Positions 42,939-53,038 are shown, counted from the stretch's first letter. The stretch: 64,000 nt of DNA from Roseiarcus sp963794155 (GCA_963794155.1 CAWCCX010000017.1:62001-126000); one strand, 5' to 3'. A program made the numbers and translations. Notes: a model not told the origin generated them from the letters alone.

Positions 42939-45900
42939 TCACGCCTCCATCTCGCGCAGCGCTTTCGCCAACGCGACATGGTTGATCTTGCCGGAGCCGA
43001 GGAGCGGCATCGGGTCGAGGACGACAACGGATGACGGGTGCATGATTTCGGATGCGCCCTTGATCTTCATCCAGGTCTGAACCTCGGCCCGCGTCGCGCC
43101 GGGCTTCGTGGTCGCCAGGATCACGCGCTCGCCCCGCTTCGGATCAGGCGCTGCGACCGCCGCCGCGAGATGGTCGGGCCAGAGGTCGGCGACGAGATCC
43201 TCGACCGCAGCGAGCGAAACGGTCTCGCCGGCGATTTTGGCGAAGCGCTTGGCCCGGCCCTTGATCGCGACGAAGCCCTCCTCGTCGATCGCCACGATGT
43301 CGCCGGTATCGTGCCAGCCGTCCGGCGGGGGTTCGAGCACGCCCGGATTGTCGGCGCGGTAGTAGCCGATCATGATGCTCGGGCCCCGCACGACAAGGCG
43401 GCCGCCCTCCTCGATGCCGGGCACGGGCTCGAGGCGCGGCTCGACGAACGGCAGGAGCCTACCGACCGTTCCGATCCTGTTGAACGCCGGCGAGTTGACC
43501 GCAAGCACCGGCGAAGCCTCGGTGACGCCGTAGCCCTCGAGAATGCGCAGGCCGAATTTCTCGACATAGAGCCGCCGGGTCTCCGCCTTCACCGGCTCCG
43601 CTCCGGCGATGATGTAGCGCAGGGAGCGGAAGCCCAACGCGCCGGCGTTGCGGGCGTAGTTGGCCAGGAACGTGTCCGCCCCCAGCAAAAATGTCGTCCC
43701 AGTCTTATCGATGAGGTCTGGGATCTGCCGGTAGTGCAGCGGCGACGGATAGAGATAGACCTTCATCGACCCGATCAGGCCGAGCAGCAGGCCGCCCGTC
43801 AGGCCAAAGGCATGGAAGATCGGCAGCGGGTTGAAACAGATGTCGGTGAGCCTCAGATCGAAGCGGGTCTCGATCTGGGCGATGTTGGCGAGAAGATTGG
43901 CGTGCGACAGCGCTACCCCCTTGGGCGCGCCTTCCGAGCCCGAGGTGAACAGCACGACCGCCGGATCGTCGGGCTCGGGCGTCGCGAGCGGGGAGCCAGC
44001 GGTGAGCGCAGCGCGCAACTTATCCATCGTCGTCGCGCCGGCGCGCATCTCCTCGAGCCAGACGATGCGCGCTTGCGCGCCGATCGCTCCGATCTCGGGC
44101 CCAAGCTTGGCCTTGTCGACGAAAGCGCGGGAGGTCAGCACGAGGCGGACGCGCGCCTCTTCGCACGCCCCAACCAGGTTGTGCGCGCCGGAAGTGAAGT
44201 TGAGCATCGCCGGCACGCGGCCGGCGGCTTGCAGGGCCATAAAGGTCAGTGCGGCGCCGTTGGCGTTGGGGAGCAACACGCCGATCGTCTCGCCGGGCCG
44301 CGACAGGGCGGCGATTTTTCGCGCCAGCACGCTGACGCCGATGCGGAACATGCGTAACGTCAGCGCGCCGCTCAGCGGATCCTCAACCGCCGCGCGCGAG
44401 AGACCGCGCTCCCTCGCCGACTCTTCGAACGCCGCGAACAGAGTGCGGCGAACGTCCGAAGAGATGAACTGAAGCTCCGACATCCGATCGTACAGCGCCG
44501 CGCGGACGGCCCTCCGTCTCGCCCGGCCGCGCACGCCTATGGGCGCCGCGAGCGGTCGCGGCGGCAGGATTGTCAGTTTCACCTTCGGGAACAGGCGTCG
44601 CCCGACATAGGCGGCGCTGACGCGCGAGGCCATTGTCCGCTCGGCTCCGGCGAGGCGGATCGGGGTGACGAGCGCCCCGCTCTGGTCGGCGATAAGGGCG
44701 GCGGCGTCGTAGCTTTTCATCGACTGGCCGCTGACCGCGGCGCGGGTGTCGAGGAACATGGCGAGCGGGCGTCCGCCTTCGGCTTCGCGGACGAGCGCGC
44801 GGAGGCTCAGCGGCCGGGCAGGATCAAGCGGGCGTGTGTCGGCGAAGCGAAGAAAGAGCCGCGCCGGCCAGCTTTTGGCGAGCGCAGGGTCGATCGCGAA
44901 CAGCGGCGGCCGCTCCATCAGCGAGTACACGATCGGCGCGTCGAGCCACGAGACATGGTTGATCGCAATGACGTTCGGCGCTCCCGCCGGCTCGAGGTTT
45001 TCCCGCCCCGCGACCTCGAGCCGGAACAGCACGCGCCACAGGGTCCGGAGCGAGAAGGCGGCGATGTTGGCCGGCAACCGGCGGAAGAAATAGATCGCCG
45101 CCGCAATATTGGCGAAGCCGAGGATCGCGAGCGCCGTCGGCTCGCTCAAACGGAAGACCTGGAGCAGGATCATGGTTGCGAGCGATCCGCCGACCATCCA
45201 GATATAATTGAGCGCGTTGACGGCGCCGACCACCCGCGCGCGGCGGTCCTCGCCGGCCCAGGCCTGAATCGCGGCGAAGATCGGAACGACGAACAGGCCG
45301 GCCGCGGCCGAATAGGCCGAGAATCTCGAGCGCGATTCTGCAGGCCAGCGGCGCTCGTGAAGAATTGGCCGAGCGGAACTTCGCCGCTCGCGAGCGGCAT
45401 CGCGGCGGTCGAAATCCCCATGTCGATCGCCAGCGCCGCCATCGCCAGGAGCAGGAACGGAGCGGGCGCGAGTTCGATGCGCCCGTGCGATAGCAACGCC
45501 GCGCCAAGCGAGCCCGCGGCGATGCCGATGGCGAACAGGAGATTGACCGCGATCTCGACATCGACGCCGCCGCCGATGCGCTGCTTGATGATGACCGGAA
45601 CGAGCGACAGCGTCACCGCGCCGACCATCCAGAACCAGCTCGTCCCGATCGCGCCGACCCACTGGCGGTCGTCAGCGCGCACTTCGCGGATCACCGTCCA
45701 GGTGGAGGCGAACACGTTCTTGTTGATCTTGAGTCCTGGCGCGCCGACGCCGGTCGGAGGGATCAGGCGCGCCGAGCCGTAGCAGGCGAGCGCGACCAGC
45801 ATGAGCTGTGCGACCACGCTCGCCGCCGAGCGGCCTTCGGCCGCCGCCAGGCCGCCGAACACAAGGCCGCAGATGATCGCCGCGAAGGTCGCGCCCTCGA

Positions 45901-46330
45901 CCAGCGCGTTCCCGGACACGAGCTCCTCGCGCCGCAGATGATCGGGCAGGATGCCATATTTGATTGGGCCGAACAGCGCCGCGATGACACCGAGCCCGAA
46001 CAGCGCCAGATAGAGCAACGCCGGCGAAGCGAATGCGAATCCGGCGGCGGCGATCATCTGAATGAAGATCTCCGTGAATTTGAGCCGCCGGGCGATCAGC
46101 GCCTTGTCATGCGAATCTGCGATCTCCCCGCCGAGCGCCGAAAGCGGGATCGAGGGCAGGATGAAGACCATGGTCGCGAGCAGGATCTCGAGGCTGGCCT
46201 TCTCGCCGCCAAAGCGGAAGAGAATGAGCATCACCAGCATATTGCGGATGAAATTGTCGTTGAAGGCCGAGAAGAACTGGCACCAGAACAGCGGCGCGAA
46301 CCGTCGCGACGTCATCAAGGTCCGAAACAT
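42939..46330 (-). pseudogene. aas: MFS/acyltransferase/acyl-ACP ligase fusion (Aas-LplT type), frameshifted
   Basis: A three-part lysophospholipid recycling protein, about 1130 aa once corrected. Residues about 1-400 are an MFS flippase (LplT-like; CQFFSAFNDNFIRNMLVMLI). Next is a PlsC-type acyltransferase with HX4D in INHVSWLDAP. Last is an AMP-forming acyl-ACP synthetase (VVLFTSGSEGAPKGVALSHA, EGYGVTEASPV, WHDTGDIV). Frame A runs from ATG 46330 to about 45340 (PLGQFFTSAAGLQ); the rest is in another frame (SAAAGLFVVPIFAAIQAW onward). A one-base deletion around 45320-45350 explains this. Everything else looks intact, so sequence error or recent inactivation. Confidence 0.82.
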
Positions 46331-46441
46331 GACGGCCGGCGTCCTCAGACGGTGCTCGGACCGGATGGGACGCCGAAACGTTGCGGCGCGTCAAGCGGGG
46401 AAACGCGTTCCCGCCCGCCGCTCTTTCGTCCGCGCGCGCTC

Positions 46442-47404
46442 CTATTGCAGCACGTAGCGAATGCCGACTCGCAATTGCTGCGAAGCGTTGCTTTGCTTGA
46501 TCGTCATGCCGGTCTGCGGGTTAATCAGTTTCGAGATTTCGCCGCTGTTGAGGTAGCGGTAGCCGATGTCGAGCGTCGTGCTGGGATTGAGCTGGAAGCC
46601 GAACCCGGCCGCGAGCGCCCAGGCAAACGTGTAAGTGGTCTCTCTGATCGACCGGTTCCAGTTCTGCTGGGCGAACGGAATATTGGGCTGCGGGGCGATG
46701 GGATTGTCGTACTTATCGAGCCAGACCTGCGGATACGCGCCGGTCGGGCTGAGGTTGGCGGCGTATGGCTGACCGTTGGCGGTTTCATAATAGTTCTGGC
46801 TTCCCGACATGATGTTCATGTTCAAGCCGAGGCCGCCGCCGACATAGGGGGTGAAGCCGCCGTAGGTTCCGAGATCGACATAGGCGTTGGCGAGGAAGGT
46901 GTTGTTGTACTGCTTGATGTCCGTCGTCCCGCTGCAGGTATTGGATGTGTCGTAGAAATAGCCAAGCTGCGGGTAGGGCGGCGTCTTGCTGGTTTTCCCG
47001 GTCAGGCCATAGGGGCAGATGACGGTTGTCTGACGCGTTCCGCCCGGGCCGGTGAGATAGTCCCAGGTGGCGTCGAAGCGCAGATAGTCGTTGAAGCGAT
47101 AACCCGCTCCGACGCCGCCGGTGAAGTTGGTGGTCGACCACCCCGTTCCGGCTAAGCCTGCGTAGGGCGTGCTGAGGAGGCCGGGCGGCGGCGTTGAAAG
47201 GCTCGAGAGAGAGATGGTCGGCGCCTCGTCGAAGCTGATCCCGAGCTCGCCGCGAAGGTACCAGTTGGAGCCGACCTCGAATACGGGGGCTTGGCTCGCA
47301 GGCATCGACAGCGGCGGCGGCGCGGACCCGAACAGATCGGCGGCCGCGGCGGGCGCGGCGGCTGCGGTCAGTCCGGCGCAAGCAAGAGATAAGAGAACCT
47401 TCAT
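46442..47404 (-). CDS. Outer-membrane beta-barrel protein (Omp25/porin-like)
   Basis: 320 aa with a signal peptide (MKVLLSLACAGLTAAAAPAA, cleavage near AAADLF). Repeated amphipathic strands follow (NWYLRGELGISFDEAP, GVGAGYRFNDYLRFDATWDY, FTPYVGGGLGLNMN, TTLDIGYRYLNSGEISKL) and the protein ends LRVGIRYVLQ, a typical eight-stranded barrel of the rhizobial Omp25/opacity type. Long extracellular loops rich in Asn, Tyr and Pro lie in the middle. Probably structural or adhesive. Promoter region is AT-rich (47460-47560). Confidence 0.85.
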   Translation of the reverse strand: MKVLLSLACAGLTAAAAPAAAADLFGSAPPPLSMPASQAPVFEVGSNWYLRGELGISFDEAPTISLSSLSTPPPGLLSTPYAGLAGTGWSTTNFTGGVGAGYRFNDYLRFDATWDYLTGPGGTRQTTVICPYGLTGKTSKTPPYPQLGYFYDTSNTCSGTTDIKQYNNTFLANAYVDLGTYGGFTPYVGGGLGLNMNIMSGSQNYYETANGQPYAANLSPTGAYPQVWLDKYDNPIAPQPNIPFAQQNWNRSIRETTYTFAWALAAGFGFQLNPSTTLDIGYRYLNSGEISKLINPQTGMTIKQSNASQQLRVGIRYVLQ

Positions 47405-47459
47405 CAGCCACCCCAGAATCGCCGCGCCGACGAAAGGAGAGCGGCGCTTCAGCAGAGTT

Positions 47460-47560
47460 CTGGCGGCTAATACTTAATTATTATTTAACTGTAACAAACT
47501 TTTATCCATGCAATACTTATTATTGCCATATTAATCAAATATAATCACGTCCGGTCGAAG
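47460..47560 (-). promoter_or_regulatory. AT-rich upstream region of the outer-membrane protein gene
   Basis: About 100 bases of strongly AT-rich DNA (TAATACTTAATTATTATTTA, TTATTATTGCCATATTAATC) in an otherwise GC-rich window, immediately upstream of the barrel gene start. It probably holds the promoter and an UP-like element. Exact -35/-10 boxes cannot be assigned with confidence. Confidence 0.35.
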
Positions 47561-47635
47561 CAACGATCGGCGCTGCGTGAGGTCGCGCCCAGGAGAGCCG
47601 GCGGGCTGCACGCGAGCAAGGCCCGCGGTCCCCGT

Positions 47636-48073
47636 TCAGGAGCGGGCAAGCAACAGCCCGAGACCGGCGAGCAGCACGCCGACAAGCTGTCGAGCCGCCA
47701 GCGGCTTTGCTTCCGTTCCCAGGAGACCGAAGCCGTCGATGAGCATCGAGATCGCGGCGATGACGAAAAAATAGAGGATGAACGTCTGGCTGGGGCCAAG
47801 CCTCGGCGCAACGAAGGTGAGGCCGGCGAGGATAAACGCCCCCATCATCCCGCCCGCGACGGCCTTCCACCCGTGAGCCTCGACGAGGTTCGCTTCCGGA
47901 AGAGGGAGACGATAGATCGCGACAGCCACAACAACGAGCGTCAGCGCCGAAACAGTGGCGGACATGGCGCCGACCCAGATCGCGCCGATGCCCGCCCTTG
48001 CCGCCGCGCCGTTGGTCATGGCCTGCAGAACCTGGAAGCAGCCGCACGCCATCGCTATGAGCCAGAATTGCAC
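47636..48073 (-). CDS. YdcZ/DUF606-family small membrane protein (DMT superfamily)
   Basis: 145 aa with five predicted helices, starting MQFWLIAMACGCFQVLQAMT and containing AMTNGAAARAGIGAIWVGAM and GPSQTFILYFFVIAAISMLI. The size and hydrophobic layout match the DMT-superfamily DUF606 proteins (half-size transporters of unknown substrate). The GTG at 48073 is chosen because GAGGG stands 8 bases upstream. The frame to 48301 is opposite or within the upstream gene. It overlaps the end of the GT8 gene (which stops at 48085) in its ribosome-binding region, so the two are translationally coupled. Confidence 0.75.
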   Translation of the reverse strand: MQFWLIAMACGCFQVLQAMTNGAAARAGIGAIWVGAMSATVSALTLVVVAVAIYRLPLPEANLVEAHGWKAVAGGMMGAFILAGLTFVAPRLGPSQTFILYFFVIAAISMLIDGFGLLGTEAKPLAARQLVGVLLAGLGLLLARS

Positions 48074-48084
48074 CCTCACGTCCC

Positions 48085-49041
48085 TCACGAGTTCAGTTTC
48101 CCGTCGATGTAGTGCGTCCGGCCGATGAACGACGACAGGCGCTTGGCGAAGTCCCGACGCACGCGGGTAAGCGGGGGCCGGCTCCGCCGCCAGGGCGGCG
48201 CCGAGGGCGCCTCGGCCAGCTCCGGCCAGGGCGAGCGTGAGAACCATTCGCGGTAGTTGCGGGCGAACCGCGCCTCGCCGCGCCAGAGCTTGAGCTCCCA
48301 TGGTTTCGGCGCGTTGACGAAATGGAGCACGATCGGCTCGATCCGGCGCTCGAGGTCGAGCAGGAACAAGTCGCCCATGAAATTAAAGCGGGGCGACAGC
48401 GGCGCGAAATCGCCGTGAAGCGTCGCGTTGAGCGCGTCCTGCTCGTTGAAGGGAAACCGCTCCGGGGTGTCGCGTAGCGCTCGCGCCACCTGCTCGGCGA
48501 GCGTGCGCCTGCGCCATTCGGCGCGGTCGATCGCCATCAGGCCGGCGTTGAAATAGGGGGTGTGGAGCGAAAGTCCGAGCGAGCGGCGCGCTCGCTGGAA
48601 CTGCCGCGCCAGCGCATCGCCCTTGAAGTCCATGAGAAAGATCATGTCATAGGCCGCGGCGAGCGGCCTTCCGTTCAGATCGAAGCTTTCGAGCCGCTTG
48701 AGGCCCGGGCGGACGATGAGCATGTCGGAATCGATCGAGACGATCCGCTCGAAGTGCGCGGGCAGGATTTCGTCGAGAAACAGGCGGCGGAAGACGGCGC
48801 GCGAAAAACGCCCGCTCGTCCTCAAGTTCCGGTCGAAACGCGTGAAGTCGACCGGCAGGAGTTCGATGCGGTCGCGGAGCGATCGGTCGAGCTTGTCGAA
48901 GCCGGGCGGCACGTCGTCGGGCTCGCAAGCGACGACAATCTCCTGGCGTCCGTCCGGCTCGGCCTCAATGAGCGAGGCGATCGTCCGGATCGCCGGCGGA
49001 AAGAACGCGCGGTCCGGCGTGAAACAATAAGCAGTCCGCAT
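48085..49041 (-). CDS. Glycosyltransferase family 8 (LPS-type)
   Basis: Cytoplasmic or peripheral GT-A enzyme of 318 aa. The metal-binding DxD is in RIVSIDSDMLIVRPGL; other GT8 motifs are TPYFNAGLMAIDRAEW, FPFNEQDALNATLHGDF and the His in VLHFVNAPKPWELKLW. It probably adds galactose or glucose to lipopolysaccharide or a related glycan. It stands alone apart from the small membrane protein that follows. Confidence 0.87.
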   Translation of the reverse strand: MRTAYCFTPDRAFFPPAIRTIASLIEAEPDGRQEIVVACEPDDVPPGFDKLDRSLRDRIELLPVDFTRFDRNLRTSGRFSRAVFRRLFLDEILPAHFERIVSIDSDMLIVRPGLKRLESFDLNGRPLAAAYDMIFLMDFKGDALARQFQRARRSLGLSLHTPYFNAGLMAIDRAEWRRRTLAEQVARALRDTPERFPFNEQDALNATLHGDFAPLSPRFNFMGDLFLLDLERRIEPIVLHFVNAPKPWELKLWRGEARFARNYREWFSRSPWPELAEAPSAPPWRRSRPPLTRVRRDFAKRLSSFIGRTHYIDGKLNS

Positions 49042-49175
49042 GCCGTTCCCTTAAGCTGAGCCAAATCGACCCAGGGTCATGGGTCCGGCTCAGCGGTCAA
49101 TGGGCCGCGAAGCAACTCAGGCGCCGCAGCCGTTTCGTGTGGCACTCATAAAAGCACGGCAGCCGGAGGAAAAAC

Positions 49176-49396
49176 ATGGACCGCATCGATCGGCGTACAG
49201 CTCTCAAGGTCGCGGGGGCTGCTGGGATTGCCCTTCCAGTCGGCGCTGCTCAGGACCCGCTCACGACAAGCGGGGCTCGCGCGCAAACGCCGCCGCAGAC
49301 ATGGCCAAACCGGCGCCCATCGTCCAGGCCCCCATGGGAGGCCATGTGAGCGTTGACATGCCGGCAGACGCGCTCGAGCATCTCGGGCGCGCTTAG
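49176..49396 (+). pseudogene. Short Tat/Sec-signal ORF with two reading frames, probably broken
   Basis: A strong GGAGGAAAAAC precedes ATG 49176 and the frame reads MDRIDRRTALKVAGAAGIAL, a twin-arginine-like export signal. It then runs into TPPQTWPNRRPSS and stops at 49349. A neighbouring frame over the same bases reads DMAKPAPIVQAPMGGHVSVD and then MPADALEHLGRA, ending at 49396, which looks more protein-like. One frame change near 49290-49300 would join them into about 73 residues. Family unknown. Confidence 0.4.
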
Positions 49397-49425
49397 AGCA
49401 TGATGCGATTTGCCGGAACCAAACT

Positions 49426-49517
49426 CGTCATTGCGAGCGGAGCGAAGCAATCCAGGGAACGTCGGACGCCCTGCGTTCCCATGGATCGCCGCGTCGCTTC
49501 GCTCCTCGCGATGACGA
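49426..49517. repeat. REP-like palindromic repeat
   Basis: CGTCATTGCGAGCGGAGCGA at the left and its imperfect inverse GCTTCGCTCCTCGCGATGAC at the right, with CAATCCAGGGAA / TTCCCATGGATCG between. This is the common rhizobial intergenic palindrome type (GTCATTGCGAGCG...GCAATCCA). It lies between convergent genes. Confidence 0.75.
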
Positions 49518-49601
49518 TTCCACGACAACCCAACTCGCGCTAAACCGCTATCCGGCTCTTCTCGATAGGGTCGACAATCCCAGCCTTGGTCTATCCCCGG
49601 C

Positions 49602-50198
49602 TTAATCCTGCTCGCCGATCGTTTGGGCGTAGGTCTTGCCGTACGGGTAGAAGCGCTCCTTATGGCCTTGCTCCCAAGCCGCTTTGAGCTCGGGCGTCGT
49701 GATGTCCCAATCCGGCCGGCACTTCCTGGTGAGCGCACGCAGATCCTGGCGGAGATCCTCCATTGTTGGGCGGCCGAAGAACCAATAGCCATTATAGATT
49801 TTATGAACGACGAGACCCGGCTCGAGCACAATCGTATAGGGAATCATCGGGTTGTGGACCGGGTCGGTATATTCAGCGATGTCCAGGTCCTTTTGGACGG
49901 TGCGCCTCGGGTCGGAGAGAAAAGGCCAGTGGGCGCCGATTCCGCTGCGATATTCATTCGTCTCGACAATAGAGTCGGTGCTTATCGTGACGAGCCGGCA
50001 ATAGCCGACCTCGATCTCGCGATGGAGCTGAACAAGGCCCTCGGCCTGGCGGCGGTCCTTGGGACAATAACCTCCACGGCTGAGAACGAGAACCATCGGA
50101 TGCTGTCCTTGCAGCTCTGACAGCTTGCGGTGTTTCGCAGTGTGGTCGGAAAGCTCGTAGTCGGGGAAGACTGCGCCCGGAACGATGTCGGATCGCAT
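49602..50198 (-). CDS. Peroxiredoxin-like (AhpC/TSA-type) protein
   Basis: 198 aa thioredoxin-fold protein. FPDYELSDHTAKHRKLSELQ leads to the strand MVLVLSRGGYCPKDRRQAEG, with Cys45 at the peroxidatic position although the usual PxxxTxxC is changed to RGGYC. A later Cys is in EVGYCRLVTISTDS. The C-terminal tail is KERFYPYGKTYAQTIGEQD. Likely a cytoplasmic peroxide or thiol redox enzyme. GGAGG is 7 bases before the ATG. Confidence 0.8.
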   Translation of the reverse strand: MRSDIVPGAVFPDYELSDHTAKHRKLSELQGQHPMVLVLSRGGYCPKDRRQAEGLVQLHREIEVGYCRLVTISTDSIVETNEYRSGIGAHWPFLSDPRRTVQKDLDIAEYTDPVHNPMIPYTIVLEPGLVVHKIYNGYWFFGRPTMEDLRQDLRALTRKCRPDWDITTPELKAAWEQGHKERFYPYGKTYAQTIGEQD

Positions 50199-50249
50199 GT
50201 AGAGACCTCCAAATTGAACGCGCGTCGACTTAGGCGCTGCCCGCCGTCG

Positions 50250-51884
50250 TCAATGACGCCGCAACAGAGCAGTGAGCATGAGGCAGACAAAGGCGCCGAC
50301 CGCGGCGGCGAGAAATCCGTCGATATAGGAGAGAACCGCGGCCTGCTTCGCCACGGCGGACCCGAGCAGGCTCGTCGCGCGCTCCGCCGCGACGCCGATG
50401 TCGCCCGAGTAAGCGCTCATGGCGCTGCGATAGGCCGCGAGCCGATCGGCCGTCTGGACGCTTAGACTATCGACGTGCAGGCCGATGAGATTGGAATGGA
50501 CCTGCTCGCGAACGCGGACAAAGGTCTGCATGAAGGCGGTGCCGATCTCGCCGCCGAACAGGCGAACCGTCTGAAACAGCGTGCCGATCGTCAGCACGTC
50601 GGCCGGATTCATCGACTTCACCGCGAGCACGACGACCGCGGTCAGCGCGAACGACTGGCCGATCGCCTGCAAGATCTGCGACGGCAGAAAATCATCGGTC
50701 GCCCAATCCTGGGTAAGAAAGGTTCCCATGAGACAGGCGACGCCGATGAAAATCGCGCCGATCGCGAGGATCCAACGCGGTTCGATACGCGACAAAAGCC
50801 AGCCCAAAGGCAGCACGATCAGAAATTGGGGCAGCGCGATCCACAGCAGAACCGCGCCGACCTGCAACTCGCGGTAGTCCTGGACGACCTGGAGATAGGT
50901 CGGAATGATATAGGCGGTCGAGAGGATGATGAAGCGGAAGCCGGCGAGGATCAAAAGGATCGGCACGATCCCTTCCCTCGCCAGCAGTCGAAGGTTGAGA
51001 AATGGCTTTTCGATGTAAAGCTCGCGCCCGACGAAGGCGAGCGTCAGCAGGGTTCCCGAGAGCAAGAGCCCATTGACGAGACCGTTATTCACCCAATCGA
51101 GGCGGTTGCCCTGGTCAAGGCCGGCGTAGAGCAGAGCAAAGCCGATACCGGAATAGGCAAGTCCGGGCCAGTCGAGGTCGCGCAACAGCGCGAGGTTGAT
51201 TTTCTCGCGCGGCGCTCCGTACCAGATGCACGCGAACATCAGAGGCACCGCGATGCAGAATTGCCATTGGATCCACCGCCATGAGAAGTTTTCCGTGTAC
51301 CAGCCCTCGAGCGAGGCCGAGACGTTCTGCGACAGTTCCGAGTTCATCGCGTAGACGGCGAGACCGTAGACGACGAGGCGCTGCGGCAGATTGCGGACAA
51401 TGAAGCCGATGGTGAGCGGGATGAAGGTCCCCGTGCCCACGCCGGCGAGAAATTGCGCGGTGAGGAAGGCGGTAAGATTGGGCGACAACGGCCCGAGCAG
51501 GGCGGCGATGAACAGAAGCGCCATTCCATGCAAAAGGATGCGCCTGACGCTGAAAATGGCGCCGAGATAGGGGCAGGCGACGCCGACGAGCATCTGCCCG
51601 ACGCCGAAGCTGGTCGTCATCCATGCGCCCTCGTCAAACCCGAAGTGCAGCCCGCCGCGCAGGTCGGCAAGCCCAAAGGTCGTGATGCGGCTGCCGGTGA
51701 ATGACAGGATCGCGCCAATCAGAACGCCGAGGATGCCGACATAGGGCCTGAGCGTATCGGGCCTGAGGCGGATGTAACGGGTTCCGCTCGCGTGAGCAGC
51801 GATGCCGGCGCAAGTGATCGGAGCGGGAGTGGGCGCGGGCGGCTCGGGGCCATCCCTGGCGAGCGGGGCAGGAACCACGGTCAC
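50250..51884 (-). CDS. DHA2-family MFS drug efflux transporter (EmrB type)
   Basis: 544 aa, 14 predicted helices. It pairs with the upstream membrane-fusion protein to export hydrophobic compounds across both membranes. DHA2 features are GVGTGTFIPLTIGFIVRNLP (motif C-like) and the Asp/Glu-bearing first helix region GILGVLIGAILSFTGSRITT. The GTG start at 51884 overlaps the stop of the preceding gene in GTGA, so translation is coupled. Confidence 0.9.
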   Translation of the reverse strand: MTVVPAPLARDGPEPPAPTPAPITCAGIAAHASGTRYIRLRPDTLRPYVGILGVLIGAILSFTGSRITTFGLADLRGGLHFGFDEGAWMTTSFGVGQMLVGVACPYLGAIFSVRRILLHGMALLFIAALLGPLSPNLTAFLTAQFLAGVGTGTFIPLTIGFIVRNLPQRLVVYGLAVYAMNSELSQNVSASLEGWYTENFSWRWIQWQFCIAVPLMFACIWYGAPREKINLALLRDLDWPGLAYSGIGFALLYAGLDQGNRLDWVNNGLVNGLLLSGTLLTLAFVGRELYIEKPFLNLRLLAREGIVPILLILAGFRFIILSTAYIIPTYLQVVQDYRELQVGAVLLWIALPQFLIVLPLGWLLSRIEPRWILAIGAIFIGVACLMGTFLTQDWATDDFLPSQILQAIGQSFALTAVVVLAVKSMNPADVLTIGTLFQTVRLFGGEIGTAFMQTFVRVREQVHSNLIGLHVDSLSVQTADRLAAYRSAMSAYSGDIGVAAERATSLLGSAVAKQAAVLSYIDGFLAAAVGAFVCLMLTALLRRH

Positions 51885-53038
51885 GGGCGCGGCGCGACGC
51901 TTGCGGCAGCCCCGCTGCCGCCCTGCGGCGGAGTGGCGCCGGTATCGATCGTCGCCTCGACCGACATTCCTGGCCGCACCAGCGATCCAAGCGACTCATT
52001 CTGGTCGAGGACGATCTTCACCGGAACCCGCTGCACCACCTTGGTGAAGTTGCCGGTGGCGTTGTCGGGCGGCAGCAGAGCAAAGGTGCTTCCGGTCCCG
52101 GGCGACCAGCTGTCGACATGGCCGGTGAGCTTGAGATCAGGGAAGGCGTCGACCGAGATCCGGGCCGGCTGGCCGAGCCGGACGTTGGTCATCTGGGTTT
52201 CCTTGTAATTGGCGACCACCCAGATGTTGGGCAAGGGCACAATGGCGATCACCTGCGTGCCGACATTGACGAACTGACCCAGCCGTACCTGCCGCTGGCC
52301 GACCAGACCATCCGCCGGCGACAGGATGCGCGTGTAACGCAGATTGTCGCCTGCGAGCGCAAGCTGCGCCTCCGCCGCGTGGATTTGCGCCTGGAGCTGT
52401 TTTTCCTGGATGTCGATCGCGGCCAGCGCCGCCTTCTGCTGGTCAAGCTGAGCCTCGTTCAGCCGCCGTTGGGCGATGGCCCGCTTGGCGTTGTCGTCGG
52501 CCTGCTCGACCAACTGTTGCGTGCCGGCGATTCCGGTCCTCAAGAGGTCGCGCTGGCGCTTGTCCTCGAGCTGGTAGCGCAAGACGTCGGCCTCGATGGC
52601 GTCGATCGTCGCCTCGGCCTGCTGGACAAGCGATTGCTGCACGATCCGCTGATTGGCGAGATTGGCGAGCGTCGCCTCGGCGGCGGCGAGATTGGCCTGA
52701 GTCAGGTCGAGCTGGGCCTGATAGTCGGAAGGGTCGATCACCGCGAGAAGGTCGCCCTTGCGCACGATCTGGAAGTCATTAACCGGCATTTCCGTGATGT
52801 TCCCCGACACCCGGGCGGATAGCGGCGTCACGTCGCCGGCGACGAACGCGTCGTCGGTTGATTCGAAGCGAGCGGCGCCGGTCCAGCGGTCCCAATGACC
52901 GGCGGTGTACCAGATGAGCCAAGCGGCGAAAACGAGAAGGAGGATCCGCAAAAGCGGGAAAAGCCAGCGCCTCGTCCAGCGCTCGGCGGAGGCCCTGGTT
53001 TCGGCCGGCGCGCTATCAGTCGGCTTCGTATCGGTCAT
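51881..53038 (-). CDS. HlyD/EmrA-family membrane fusion protein
   Basis: 385 aa periplasmic adaptor anchored by one helix (LFPLLRILLLVFAAWLIWYT, about residues 26-46). A biotinyl-lipoyl half-motif ESTDDAFVAGDVTPLSARVS precedes a long alpha-helical hairpin (about 115-230). The second lipoyl half is TRILSPADGLVGQRQVRLGQ, followed by a beta-barrel domain. With the overlapping EmrB-type gene it forms a tripartite efflux pump that needs an outer-membrane TolC protein encoded elsewhere. Confidence 0.92.
   Translation of the reverse strand: MTDTKPTDSAPAETRASAERWTRRWLFPLLRILLLVFAAWLIWYTAGHWDRWTGAARFESTDDAFVAGDVTPLSARVSGNITEMPVNDFQIVRKGDLLAVIDPSDYQAQLDLTQANLAAAEATLANLANQRIVQQSLVQQAEATIDAIEADVLRYQLEDKRQRDLLRTGIAGTQQLVEQADDNAKRAIAQRRLNEAQLDQQKAALAAIDIQEKQLQAQIHAAEAQLALAGDNLRYTRILSPADGLVGQRQVRLGQFVNVGTQVIAIVPLPNIWVVANYKETQMTNVRLGQPARISVDAFPDLKLTGHVDSWSPGTGSTFALLPPDNATGNFTKVVQRVPVKIVLDQNESLGSLVRPGMSVEATIDTGATPPQGGSGAAASVAPRP

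Noticed and set aside
43038..44357. A 439-codon + strand frame opposite the acyl-ACP ligase part
   Set aside because: Mirror frame of a high-GC gene; no motif, no ribosome-binding site.
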